Source: Maribacter sp. (GTDB lineage: Bacteria; Bacteroidota; Bacteroidia; Flavobacteriales; Flavobacteriaceae). Taken from it: a DNA stretch of 13,141 nucleotides. The notes below the pieces were generated by a model, which had not been told where the DNA came from, made no database searches, and saw only the letters and a program-made list of their open reading frames with translations. Shown one piece after another: positions 1 through 7,239 of this stretch. The stretch covers positions 1 to 13,141 of the forward strand of contig JAHHKH010000429.1 of the NCBI GenBank assembly GCA_018679695.1, in the 5' to 3' direction. The translations under genes and the position numbers were made by a program. Within the stretch, counting starts at the first letter, position 1, and every line of letters starts with the position of its first letter.

Positions 1-1
1 G

Positions 2-1204
2 AACTACTATGTGGCTTTTGATAAAGCCTATAAGGCTGAGATCGCCCAAATGGTCGCTGATGGAATTGAAAGGGAAATAGCCGAAAAAGATGCACCGATT
101 TTAGTGGAAGCTCAAAATATGCTAAGAAAATGGGAGGCAGGCGATGAAGAAGTTGTTGGTCTGTGGAGAAAGATGAATGGCTGGGTCTATAGTGGTTTTA
201 ATGAAACCTATAAAAACCTTGGTGTTGATTTTGACCAACTTTATTATGAGAGTGACACTTATTTACTAGGAAAGGATGTGGTTTCGCATGGTTTGGAGAA
301 AGGGGTGTTCTACAAAAAGAAGGATGGTAGCGTTTGGATAGATCTTACGGAAGACGGTCTTGACGAAAAAATTGTATTGCGCTCAGATGGAACGGCAGTT
401 TATATGACCCAAGATATAGGTACCGCCATACAAAGGGTCAGGGATTATCCTGATATTACCGGTATGGTTTATACGGTTGGCAATGAGCAGGATTATCATT
501 TTAAGGTGCTTTTCTTGATATTGAAAAAACTTGGATTTTCGTGGGCTGAAAGCTTACATCATTTAAGCTACGGCATGGTTGATCTTCCCAGCGGTAAGAT
601 GAAAAGTAGGGAGGGTACGGTTGTAGATGCGGATGATCTCATTGATGAAATGACTCAGACTGCCGCAACAATTTCACAAGAGCTGGGGAAGTTGGAGGAT
701 TATTCGGAGGTTGAAAAGCAAGCGTTGTATAAAATGATCGGTCTTGGGGCCTTAAAATATTATATTTTAAAGGTAGATCCCAAAAAACGGATTTTGTTCA
801 ATCCTGAAGAGTCTGTTGATTTCCAGGGGAATACAGGACCATTTATTCAGTACACCTATGCCAGGATACAGTCTATCTTACGAAAGGCTAAATTCAATTA
901 TAATAAGCAGGTTACCCTAAGTGAAGTTGAAGAGCTACATATAAAGGAAAAAGAGCTTTTAAAACAAGTTCAATTATTTCCCGAGACCATTCAACTGGCA
1001 GCTGGGTATTACAGTCCTGCATTGATTGCCAATTACACCTATGATTTGGTCAAGGAATTCAATTCTTTCTATCAACAGGTTTCAATTTTGGGTGAAACGA
1101 ATGAACATAAGAAAATTTTAAGGGTACAACTTTCGAAAAAAGTTGGTGAGGTCATACAATCCGCTTTTAGTTTATTGGGAATAGAGGTTCCCGAAAGGAT
1201 GTAA
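2..1204 (+). CDS. argS: Arginyl-tRNA synthetase, C-terminal 400 residues (5' truncated)
   Basis: This enzyme charges tRNA-Arg with arginine in the cytoplasm (class I aminoacyl-tRNA synthetase). The reading frame is open from base 2, beginning Asn-Tyr-Tyr-Val; the GTG at base 11 is an internal valine, not a start. About one third of a typical protein of nearly 600 residues is missing upstream, including the HIGH-motif region. Visible family features are the stretch RSDGTAVYMTQDIG (bases about 380-421), the signature loop KMKSREGT at bases 596-619, which takes the place of KMSKS, and a C-terminal DALR-type tRNA-binding helical domain starting near GPFIQYTYARIQS (bases 836-874). The protein ends ...VPERM and the stop is followed within a few bases by a hairpin. 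The identification is firm; only the missing 5' part is unknown. Confidence 0.95.
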   Translation, partial: NYYVAFDKAYKAEIAQMVADGIEREIAEKDAPILVEAQNMLRKWEAGDEEVVGLWRKMNGWVYSGFNETYKNLGVDFDQLYYESDTYLLGKDVVSHGLEKGVFYKKKDGSVWIDLTEDGLDEKIVLRSDGTAVYMTQDIGTAIQRVRDYPDITGMVYTVGNEQDYHFKVLFLILKKLGFSWAESLHHLSYGMVDLPSGKMKSREGTVVDADDLIDEMTQTAATISQELGKLEDYSEVEKQALYKMIGLGALKYYILKVDPKKRILFNPEESVDFQGNTGPFIQYTYARIQSILRKAKFNYNKQVTLSEVEELHIKEKELLKQVQLFPETIQLAAGYYSPALIANYTYDLVKEFNSFYQQVSILGETNEHKKILRVQLSKKVGEVIQSAFSLLGIEVPERM

Positions 1205-1206
1205 TG

Positions 1207-1237
1207 AAAAAAGCCCGGGCATATGCCCAAGCTTTTA
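1207..1237. terminator. Bidirectional hairpin terminator between argS and proteorhodopsin
   Basis: AAAAGC (1209-1214) pairs with GCTTTT (1231-1236), enclosing a 2x2 internal mismatch and the perfect 12-base palindrome GGGCATATGCCC (1217-1228). The A-tract on the left and T-tract on the right give a U-run on either strand. The hairpin sits 3 bases after the argS stop and 28 bases beyond the proteorhodopsin stop, so it can end both convergent transcripts. Confidence 0.8.
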
Positions 1238-1264
1238 TACAACCAACTAAATAAAGTTATAGGA

Positions 1265-2008
1265 TTAAGCTTTGACTCTAGAAGCCACAGCGGCTCCGTA
1301 AACTACTAAGCCAAATCCTATTTTGTTAATCGCGTCACCAATATTGTAGATAACGTCCATATTTAAACCTTCAAAGATACCATCATACCAACCCGTTGTT
1401 CCTGCCATATAGCCAATGGGATATATTGCCCATCCTACTAGTACGAACCAACATAAAGTTTTGTGTGCGGTCAATACAGCTCCACCGGCTTCTTGGGCAA
1501 GTTTTTTCGCGCTTCCCAACCAAATTTCATATACAATGTAGAAATAAGCCAAACCGGAGATAAGACCCCAAACAGCAGGACCACTTCCGGTAGTGTACAC
1601 AGCCTCACCAAAGTATCCTGTGACCAACATAATTACAGAGGCCAGGATTAATTTCCACATAAGAGATTTCTTTGCACCGGCAACTTTTAAGATAAGGTAA
1701 AACTCGACGCACATTAATGGCACAGTCAAAATCCAGTCGACATAGCGAAAGAATGTAGGGGATTCCCCAACACCAGCCCAATAATCACGCATGTACCAGT
1801 AGTGTACAGCGGCAATAAAAGTAATCAATCCTGATACCAAGATTGACGTTTTCCATTTTTTATCAAAGTCGTTCATTGATAAAAAGAAGAAGGCAGAAGC
1901 TGCCATCATAGCCATACATCCTACGAAGAAGGTAAAGCCTACATAATCGTCAGTAGCGATTTTTGAAACATCGGCCAAAAGAGGCATGTTTAGTAAGAAC
2001 GTTTTCAT
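1265..2008 (-). CDS. Proteorhodopsin, green-absorbing light-driven proton pump
   Basis: A 247-residue seven-helix retinal protein of the inner membrane that exports protons in light. Aligned by eye to the classic green proteorhodopsin, the key residues are all present. His69 lies in AAVHYWYMR (classic His75). Asp91 is the proton acceptor (Asp97), Thr95 matches Thr101 and Glu102 is the proton donor (Glu108) in RYVDWILTVPLMCVE. Asp225 and the retinal Schiff-base Lys229 lie in GDAINKIGFG. This DTE pattern marks an H+ pump, not an NDQ sodium pump. The colour-tuning site is Met99 (classic residue 105); Met or Leu there gives green absorption and Gln gives blue. The ATG at 2008 is preceded by a TACATTTG box 34 bases upstream. 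The divergent neighbour is blh, which makes retinal. The gene converges on argS, with a shared hairpin between them. Confidence 0.97.
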   Translation of the reverse strand: MKTFLLNMPLLADVSKIATDDYVGFTFFVGCMAMMAASAFFFLSMNDFDKKWKTSILVSGLITFIAAVHYWYMRDYWAGVGESPTFFRYVDWILTVPLMCVEFYLILKVAGAKKSLMWKLILASVIMLVTGYFGEAVYTTGSGPAVWGLISGLAYFYIVYEIWLGSAKKLAQEAGGAVLTAHKTLCWFVLVGWAIYPIGYMAGTTGWYDGIFEGLNMDVIYNIGDAINKIGFGLVVYGAAVASRVKA

Positions 2009-2041
2009 ATGAAAAGATTTTAATTAAAAATTTTGTTGAAA

Positions 2042-2049
2042 CAAATGTA
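2042..2049 (-). promoter_or_regulatory. Predicted -7 box of the proteorhodopsin promoter
   Basis: On the minus strand this reads TACATTTG, a perfect match to the Bacteroidota -7 consensus TAnnTTTG. It would place the transcription start near 2036, giving a leader of roughly 28 bases. No convincing -33 TTG is seen at the usual spacing, so the call rests on the -7 box and its position. Confidence 0.55.
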
Positions 2050-2097
2050 ATAAAAGTTAAACATAAATTTGTTAAATAATGTTTAATTAATTTTTTA

Positions 2098-2105
2098 TAT
2101 CTTTA
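2098..2105 (+). promoter_or_regulatory. Possible -7 box of the blh promoter
   Basis: TATCTTTA differs from TAnnTTTG only in the last base and lies 24 bases before the blh ATG. A TTTG at 2068-2071 is rather far upstream (26-base spacer). The whole 2009-2129 region is extremely AT-rich, so chance matches are likely. Confidence 0.3.
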
Positions 2106-2129
2106 AACAAAATAATTTAAAATCCTAAA

Positions 2130-3002
2130 ATGAAAAGCTGGATTATAGTTGCCACTTTCTTTTGTTTGTGGCTTTCGACTACTTTTCCCGATGTTGTTCA
2201 GTCTTACATGGCTTATAGTCTGATTTTGACTTTTGGTATACTTCATGGAGCAAATGATATCACGCTCATTGTAAAATCAAAAAAAGATAGCGCTGATAAA
2301 CCGGGTTTTAAAAAAATACTCCTCTATTACATTTTAACCGTTTTGGCAATACTGCTAGTCTTTGTGCTTTACCCACCTTTAGCCCTGTTATTATTTATTT
2401 TACTAAGCGGCTATCATTTCGGGGAACAACATTTTGGCAACAAAATGATGAAATCGGGTTTAGGTCCTTCGGTTATGTACCTAAGTTATGGTTTGGTTAT
2501 TTTGTTCATGATATTTTTGATAAGAGTAAACGAAGTCGGTCTAATTATTGAAGAAGTGAGCTCATTGGTTTTAAATAAACAGCTATTTGAGGCAGTACTG
2601 GCTGTATCTGCCTTGATTTTTGTGGTGAGCCTTTTTTACTTTTGGTATACCAAACAACTTAATGTTAAAATATATGAAGAGCTTTTTTATATTTTGATAT
2701 TCTTTATAATATTCAATACCGCCTCATTACTATGGGGTTTCTGTATTTACTTTATTCTATGGCATAGCATACCCTCGCTAGTTGATCAAATGAAATATTT
2801 ATATGGTGATGCATCCAAAAGCACATTCAGAACATACCTTAGATCCTCTTGGTTGTATTGGTTGGTCTCAGTTCTTGGTCTAGGGTTATTGTTCGTTTTC
2901 TTTGGTAGTGACCACCAGTTTTTCATATCAATTTTGCTGTATTTTTTGGCAGCGATAACCTTTCCGCATGTATTGGTCATGGCAAACCTTAAACATCATT
3001 AA
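2130..3002 (+). CDS. blh: Brp/Blh-family beta-carotene 15,15'-dioxygenase (retinal synthesis)
   Basis: An integral membrane protein of 290 residues that cleaves beta-carotene into two retinals, the chromophore of the adjacent proteorhodopsin. It is almost entirely hydrophobic, with about seven to eight membrane segments. The histidines expected to hold the catalytic iron in this family are visible: His39 in FGILHGANDI, His96 and His101 in SGYHFGEQHFG, His212 in FILWHSIPS and His280 in FPHVLVM. The first motif, HGAxD, is typical of the Brp/Blh family. The ATG at 2130 is the first codon of the hydrophobic N-terminus and has only an A-rich leader. No carotenoid synthesis genes are in the window, so beta-carotene must come from elsewhere in the genome. 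The stop codon overlaps the stop of the convergent receptor gene. Confidence 0.92.
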   Translation: MKSWIIVATFFCLWLSTTFPDVVQSYMAYSLILTFGILHGANDITLIVKSKKDSADKPGFKKILLYYILTVLAILLVFVLYPPLALLLFILLSGYHFGEQHFGNKMMKSGLGPSVMYLSYGLVILFMIFLIRVNEVGLIIEEVSSLVLNKQLFEAVLAVSALIFVVSLFYFWYTKQLNVKIYEELFYILIFFIIFNTASLLWGFCIYFILWHSIPSLVDQMKYLYGDASKSTFRTYLRSSWLYWLVSVLGLGLLFVFFGSDHQFFISILLYFLAAITFPHVLVMANLKHH

Positions 3003-5569
3003 AATTTTATTCGAAAACTAAAATTTGGGGTTAGTCCCAAAGAGACACTTTCCACGGTTTCAATCTCGTCATTGTCATTAAGTCTATGATACGTATTGAG
3101 TATATTTTTCCGATTGGTAAAATTCAAAACCGATGCACCAAGGGTAGCTTTGACCCTGGATGATATATCGAAATTATAAATGGCAGAGGCATCGATTCTA
3201 AGATATTCAGGTAATCGACTGCTATTTGGTTCTTGAAAGTTAATCCTACTAGGAAAGAAATTTGTATCAACCGGATTATTCACATCTGGTTTTGTGTAGG
3301 GTTTTCCAGTTCTATAGTTCAAGCCTACGCCAATTTTAAAATTACCGTAGTTGTAATTGCCTGCGAAAGTGGCTGTATGTCGAACATCCAGATTATTGGG
3401 AAATGTCATGGGAACAACATCCTCAAAAGTGTAATTATTAATGTTGTAGGTGTAGCTGATCCACGCACTGTAATCAGCAGTTTTTTTATTGATTAAAAAC
3501 TCTATCCCTTTGACGGTATAATTTCCAAGTTCCTCATTGAACTGTCCTTCACTCTGAAAGCCCTGTGTTCGAGCACTAATACCCTCTACTTCCTTATAAA
3601 ACCCTTCAATCCCTACATAAAGCCGGTGGTGGTCATAATTTAGACCAAAAGAACCTTGTTTGCTTGTGGTAATGGGCAGGGGTACCAAATCATTGTCCGG
3701 GTCTGCGATATACCATCTTCTTTTTTCAATACCCAGGAAATTCTGTTCCAAATCAACGACTTGATGGGTCGTCTGGTTTTTGAACTCGCCTCGCACTTCC
3801 ATATTAAAATCCTGCAGCAATTCATAGTTGACATTGAGTCGGGGTTCAAGTATATATTTGCCGAAAGTATCAAGGTTCTGAATAGCGTTCATTCGTGCCC
3901 CTAGCCGGGCATATAGTTTTTCATTGGGCGAATTATATTCCAACTCCGAAAAGAGTGAATGCGTTCTCAAGACCCCTTTTATATTATTGCTATAAGGGGG
4001 TTGGGTAACTTCAGAAAAATTGAGAACACCAGTTTCCTTTAATTGATAACCATTGGACCAGTGTAAGGCTTCGCTGAGTTGATATCGAGTATTCAAATTC
4101 AAGGCTGTTTCAATGACCTCGTTTTCTTGGGAAAGAATTTGAGGGGTATTAATGGTCGTATTCTCTGATTGAAGATCGTAACGCGTGTAATAGGCATTGA
4201 TTTTTGTGGTGAAAACATCACTCCAATTGCTTTCCAAACTTCCTCCAAAAGAAAGATTCGTTTGGTTCAATCGGCTTTGGGTTTCCCGTAAAGAAGTAAG
4301 GTTCTGTTCAGTATAGTCAAGATTGTTATTGATATTGATAAAACTGACCCGTATTTTATGGTCAGGATTCAAATCATACAAAATCTTGCCGGTAAAATCA
4401 TAGAAATAAAAATTTTCGGTTCTTTTGATATCATCGGTCTGACCTGTACCACCTTTAATCTGACTGTCTTGAAATGCGCGATTGAAAAATTCATCGTAGG
4501 TCGGCGTATTAAAGAAATCGGTCAAAGATCTTCGGGCTGAAAATTGAAACGCTGCATTGTTTGCAACCGGAACTTGCCCATATAAATCGCCATTGATCAA
4601 ATTAAAGCCTGCGCCTCCAAAAAAATCATCGGCAATTTCGTTTTTGGTTTCTATGTCAAGAACCCCGCTAACCCCATCTCCATACTCGGCATTGGTCCCA
4701 TTGTTTATGAGGGTAACTTTTTCGGTCAAATAGGGGTTGAAGGCAGAAATAAGACCGAAAAAGTGGCCGGACTGGTACATTTTAATACCGTCCCAAAGAA
4801 TGAGGTTTTGATCATTCGTGCCACCACGAATATTGATATTGGAAACTGTTTCATCTATACTTTTAATTCCGGGAAGTGCCTGTATGGTCTGTAGTACATC
4901 AGGTTCTATTAATCCAGGTAGAATTCCAAAATCCTCAGGGGTCAGCTGAAAACTGGCATCGAGCTGTTTGTTGAGGCCTGTAGTTAAAAATTGATATACA
5001 ATTACCTCATCAAGTTGTTCGTAGGTTAGATCCAGTAGCAAAGTCTTGCATGGATGGCGATGTGTTAATTCCTCGGCCGAAATGAACATAGGTTTAAACC
5101 CTAGGTGTTTTATCTGGATAATCGATTTTCTTGGAATATTTTCCAATATGAAATGGCCGTCAATATCAGTAACTATGGCAATATCACTACCCAATACTTC
5201 AACGGAAGAGCCCGTAACGGTGTTTTCTTTATAATTATCCAGAACGATAGCACAAATATCAACTGTGGTGCTTTTTGCAATTGTGTAATAACGCTCGTTT
5301 AATCTTTGGATTTTCAATTGGGTCTGCTCACCAATCTCGTGGAGAATCTCTTCTAGGCCTTGGGTCTGGGGAACGTTTATCTTTAGATGCGAAATATCCT
5401 CATCGACATAAGAGAATTTGATATCATATTCGACTTCAAGACTTTGCAAAAATTGGATGATATTCCTAGTCACCGCATTCCCGTCCTGGGCTATTGTCTT
5501 TTGAGAGGAGAACAATAACAGTAAGAAGGTGCAAATAAATAAAAGGTGTTTAAGGTGCGTTTTCGGCAT
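2999..5569 (-). CDS. TonB-dependent outer-membrane receptor with STN signalling domain (FecA-like)
   Basis: An 856-residue outer-membrane transporter. In order: signal peptide (1-28, cleavage after IAQ); an STN domain at about 37-98, the periplasmic part that contacts FecR; a carboxypeptidase-regulatory-like beta-sandwich at about 103-180, with TDIDGHFILENIP typical of Bacteroidota receptors; a plug at about 200-310, with VLQTIQALPGI, INIRGG and NAEYGDGVSGVLDIETKN; then a 22-strand-type barrel ending in NFSFRIKF with the usual terminal Phe. The ATG at 5569 lies inside the end of fecR (20-base overlap in another frame), implying translational coupling. No SusD partner follows, so a SusC-type glycan importer is less likely than an Fec-type receptor. 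The substrate cannot be read from the sequence. Its end overlaps the blh stop by 4 bases. Confidence 0.92.
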   Translation of the reverse strand: MPKTHLKHLLFICTFLLLLFSSQKTIAQDGNAVTRNIIQFLQSLEVEYDIKFSYVDEDISHLKINVPQTQGLEEILHEIGEQTQLKIQRLNERYYTIAKSTTVDICAIVLDNYKENTVTGSSVEVLGSDIAIVTDIDGHFILENIPRKSIIQIKHLGFKPMFISAEELTHRHPCKTLLLDLTYEQLDEVIVYQFLTTGLNKQLDASFQLTPEDFGILPGLIEPDVLQTIQALPGIKSIDETVSNINIRGGTNDQNLILWDGIKMYQSGHFFGLISAFNPYLTEKVTLINNGTNAEYGDGVSGVLDIETKNEIADDFFGGAGFNLINGDLYGQVPVANNAAFQFSARRSLTDFFNTPTYDEFFNRAFQDSQIKGGTGQTDDIKRTENFYFYDFTGKILYDLNPDHKIRVSFININNNLDYTEQNLTSLRETQSRLNQTNLSFGGSLESNWSDVFTTKINAYYTRYDLQSENTTINTPQILSQENEVIETALNLNTRYQLSEALHWSNGYQLKETGVLNFSEVTQPPYSNNIKGVLRTHSLFSELEYNSPNEKLYARLGARMNAIQNLDTFGKYILEPRLNVNYELLQDFNMEVRGEFKNQTTHQVVDLEQNFLGIEKRRWYIADPDNDLVPLPITTSKQGSFGLNYDHHRLYVGIEGFYKEVEGISARTQGFQSEGQFNEELGNYTVKGIEFLINKKTADYSAWISYTYNINNYTFEDVVPMTFPNNLDVRHTATFAGNYNYGNFKIGVGLNYRTGKPYTKPDVNNPVDTNFFPSRINFQEPNSSRLPEYLRIDASAIYNFDISSRVKATLGASVLNFTNRKNILNTYHRLNDNDEIETVESVSLGLTPNFSFRIKF

Positions 5570-6461
5570 AGAACAACACTTTATTCCCTTCTAATCTATA
5601 CTTTATTTGAGAAGGTACACTAATACTCTTTAACGCTAAATCTGCATTTGTGTTGCTAAAAGTGCCGGTAAATAATTTATTAATATCAACATTCCGGGTT
5701 TCAACCTGAACATTGTGTTGTCTCTGGAACTCATCCAAAACATATTTTAACGGGATGCTCCTAAAAGTACTTTCATTGTTCATCCAAGAGGGAGTTGTGG
5801 TATTCGGTTTTTCAGTTTCAATCACTTCCCCCTCAATAACCATAAAAGATGTTCCGGCAGGAAGTTTTGTTTCCTTATTATTAAAAGTTACACTTACCAA
5901 TCCTTCAAAACAGGTAACTTCGAAAAAACCCTTCCTATTTTCAACGTTGAATTGGGTCCCTAAAACAGCTACGGTTCCGTGGTCGGTAGAAACGGTGAAA
6001 CGTTTGCCTTTGGCTACCTTGAAAAATGCCTCGCCATCTAAGTTTATATTTCTTTCCTTATCCCATTTTTTTGCACTATATGAAATTTCAGAATCGGCAT
6101 TTAAAAGTATTTCCGAGGAATCCGGCAGAACTACCTCCTTATTTTCTGCATATTGAGTAGAAATAGTATCGTTCAAGGTGTTCAAATAAAAATAAGAACC
6201 GACCATGATGATGATAACGGCGGCAGCTACCCTCAAGAATCTTTTGAATGGTTTTAATTGTACCACTTTCGATTCTTGTAATGTTCGCCTGTTTTTTACT
6301 GCCTCAAGCGCACTTTCCACATTGAAACTAGGTGCTTCCAAAGTACTGGAGGCCTCTAGAATTCGCTGATAGGACGCATACTCGTCAGATTTTTTGAATT
6401 CTGCGAGCTCAGCCTCAGTGAGTTCATTGTTGAGCCATTTTGCCAAGTAATTTTCTTGCAT
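5550..6461 (-). CDS. FecR-family anti-sigma factor
   Basis: A single-pass inner-membrane regulator of 303 residues that relays the receptor signal to the ECF sigma factor. A cytoplasmic sigma-binding part (1-72) begins MQENYLAKWLNNELTEAE. One membrane helix spans about 76-92 (LRVAAAVIIIMVGSYFYL). The periplasmic FecR domain, about 105-215, contains LDGEAFFKVAKGKRFTV and VLGTQFNVE. A C-terminal domain of the DUF4974 type, about 230-300, has PLKYVLDEFQRQHNV and FTGTFSN; in this family that region meets the receptor STN domain. It lies between the sigma gene and the receptor, overlapping the receptor start by 20 bases. The 159 bases separating it from the sigma gene contain a possible separate promoter element (6484-6510). 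Confidence 0.93.
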   Translation of the reverse strand: MQENYLAKWLNNELTEAELAEFKKSDEYASYQRILEASSTLEAPSFNVESALEAVKNRRTLQESKVVQLKPFKRFLRVAAAVIIIMVGSYFYLNTLNDTISTQYAENKEVVLPDSSEILLNADSEISYSAKKWDKERNINLDGEAFFKVAKGKRFTVSTDHGTVAVLGTQFNVENRKGFFEVTCFEGLVSVTFNNKETKLPAGTSFMVIEGEVIETEKPNTTTPSWMNNESTFRSIPLKYVLDEFQRQHNVQVETRNVDINKLFTGTFSNTNADLALKSISVPSQIKYRLEGNKVLFYAENAP

Positions 6462-6483
6462 GATTTCTAGCTTTATATCTTAA

Positions 6484-6510
6484 TAACAATCCAAAATAAA
6501 AAAACCCTAC
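6484..6510 (-). promoter_or_regulatory. Candidate ECF-sigma promoter element before fecR
   Basis: Read on the minus strand, GTAGGGTTTTTTTA (6510-6497) is followed, after 8 bases, by TTGTT. The same element with one mismatch and the same TTGTT offset occurs on the plus strand at 7180-7205, before the modular lipoprotein gene. The GTAGGGT core ends 43 bases before the fecR ATG. Shared sequence and orientation suggest common control, most simply by the sigma factor encoded between them. This is inference. Confidence 0.4.
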
Positions 6511-6620
6511 TTTTTTTTGGTTTATAGTTATTTATGTTTTGTCGATAGTGATTTAAGATTATTTTTAATTCCACACTAGGTTATCATTAAAGCATAAGTG
6601 CTAACCACCATCAGTTACCC

Positions 6621-7133
6621 TTATATCCCGTCAATTTGCTCCCGTAGTGTTTTCAATGCCAAATGCATTCGTTTTTCGATCGCCTTTACACTAACCCCTT
6701 CCATCTCGGCAATCTCTGCATACTTCTTTCCATCAATCCGATTCAGTAAAAAAGTGGTACGCTGGTTTTCAGGTAATGCATCCAAGGCACTATCCAACTT
6801 TTCCTTGAATTCATTTTCTTCCATTAAGTATTCCGGGGACTCATAATTTGTATTATTTACCTTATCGGCATGCTTTAGACGAACTTTCTCGGCCTTAATA
6901 ACATTAAGGTATAGGTTATTGGCAATTGTATAAACATAGGCTTTGGCCTTTTCGGGGGCAACCTTGGCACAATTCTCCCAAAGTTTAACAAATGCCTCTT
7001 GCACGGCATCATAAGCCTTTTCCTCATTACCGAATTTATAATATATGTAGTTAAAAACCGTTTTGGAATTAGCCCTGAAGAGATTGCTGTAAACCTCTTC
7101 TTCGCATACGTTATCCTTTTTATTGGTGTTCAA
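6621..7133 (-). CDS. ECF-type RNA polymerase sigma factor
   Basis: A 170-residue sigma-70 family factor reduced to regions 2 and 4. Region 2 covers about 15-80, with the core-binding and -10-reading helices in YDAVQEAFVKLWEN (41-54) and VYTIANNLYLNVIK. Region 4 covers about 112-165, with LPENQRTTFLLNRIDG and the helix-turn-helix YAEIAEMEGVSVKAIEKRM that reads the -35 element. The start is a TTG at 7133: a TAA stop lies in frame directly before it and no ATG occurs in frame before the conserved region. It is followed by fecR and the receptor, the usual order of cell-surface signalling operons, and is divergent from the modular lipoprotein gene. A TAnnTTTG box about 16 bases upstream suggests housekeeping transcription and a very short leader. 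Confidence 0.95.
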   Translation of the reverse strand: MNTNKKDNVCEEEVYSNLFRANSKTVFNYIYYKFGNEEKAYDAVQEAFVKLWENCAKVAPEKAKAYVYTIANNLYLNVIKAEKVRLKHADKVNNTNYESPEYLMEENEFKEKLDSALDALPENQRTTFLLNRIDGKKYAEIAEMEGVSVKAIEKRMHLALKTLREQIDGI

Positions 7134-7148
7134 TTAGTTGGTTTTTAT

Positions 7149-7156
7149 CAAAGATA
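7149..7156 (-). promoter_or_regulatory. Predicted -7 box of the sigma-factor gene
   Basis: The minus strand reads TATCTTTG, a perfect TAnnTTTG match, 15 bases before the TTG start. The start of transcription would be near 7142, leaving a leader of about 10 bases. No clear -33 TTG is visible at 19-20 bases upstream. It implies that the sigma gene itself is read by the primary sigma factor. Confidence 0.5.
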
Positions 7157-7179
7157 TTTGAAAAAAATGAAATAATAGG

Positions 7180-7205
7180 GTAGGGTATTTTTAAAGTTGG
7201 TTGTT
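7180..7205 (+). promoter_or_regulatory. Candidate ECF-sigma promoter element before the modular lipoprotein gene
   Basis: GTAGGGTATTTTTA (7180-7193) followed 8 bases later by TTGTT (7201-7205). It matches the element before fecR in 13 of the first 14 positions and in the offset of TTGTT, about 20 of 26 positions overall without gaps. It ends 34 bases before the ATG at 7240. It lies in the divergent region shared with the sigma gene. The functional reading is inference from the shared sequence. Confidence 0.4.
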
Positions 7206-7239
7206 TTATGGTCATACGAACAAAAAAATCCAAATCGTT

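Noticed and set aside
2999..5569. Receptor as a SusC-type glycan importer
   Set aside because: No SusD gene adjoins it, and the STN domain with a FecR/sigma pair fits a signalling receptor better.
7201..7239. A TTG start that would extend the large lipoprotein by 13 residues
   Set aside because: The extension would put charged residues ahead of a complete signal peptide that starts at the ATG 7240.
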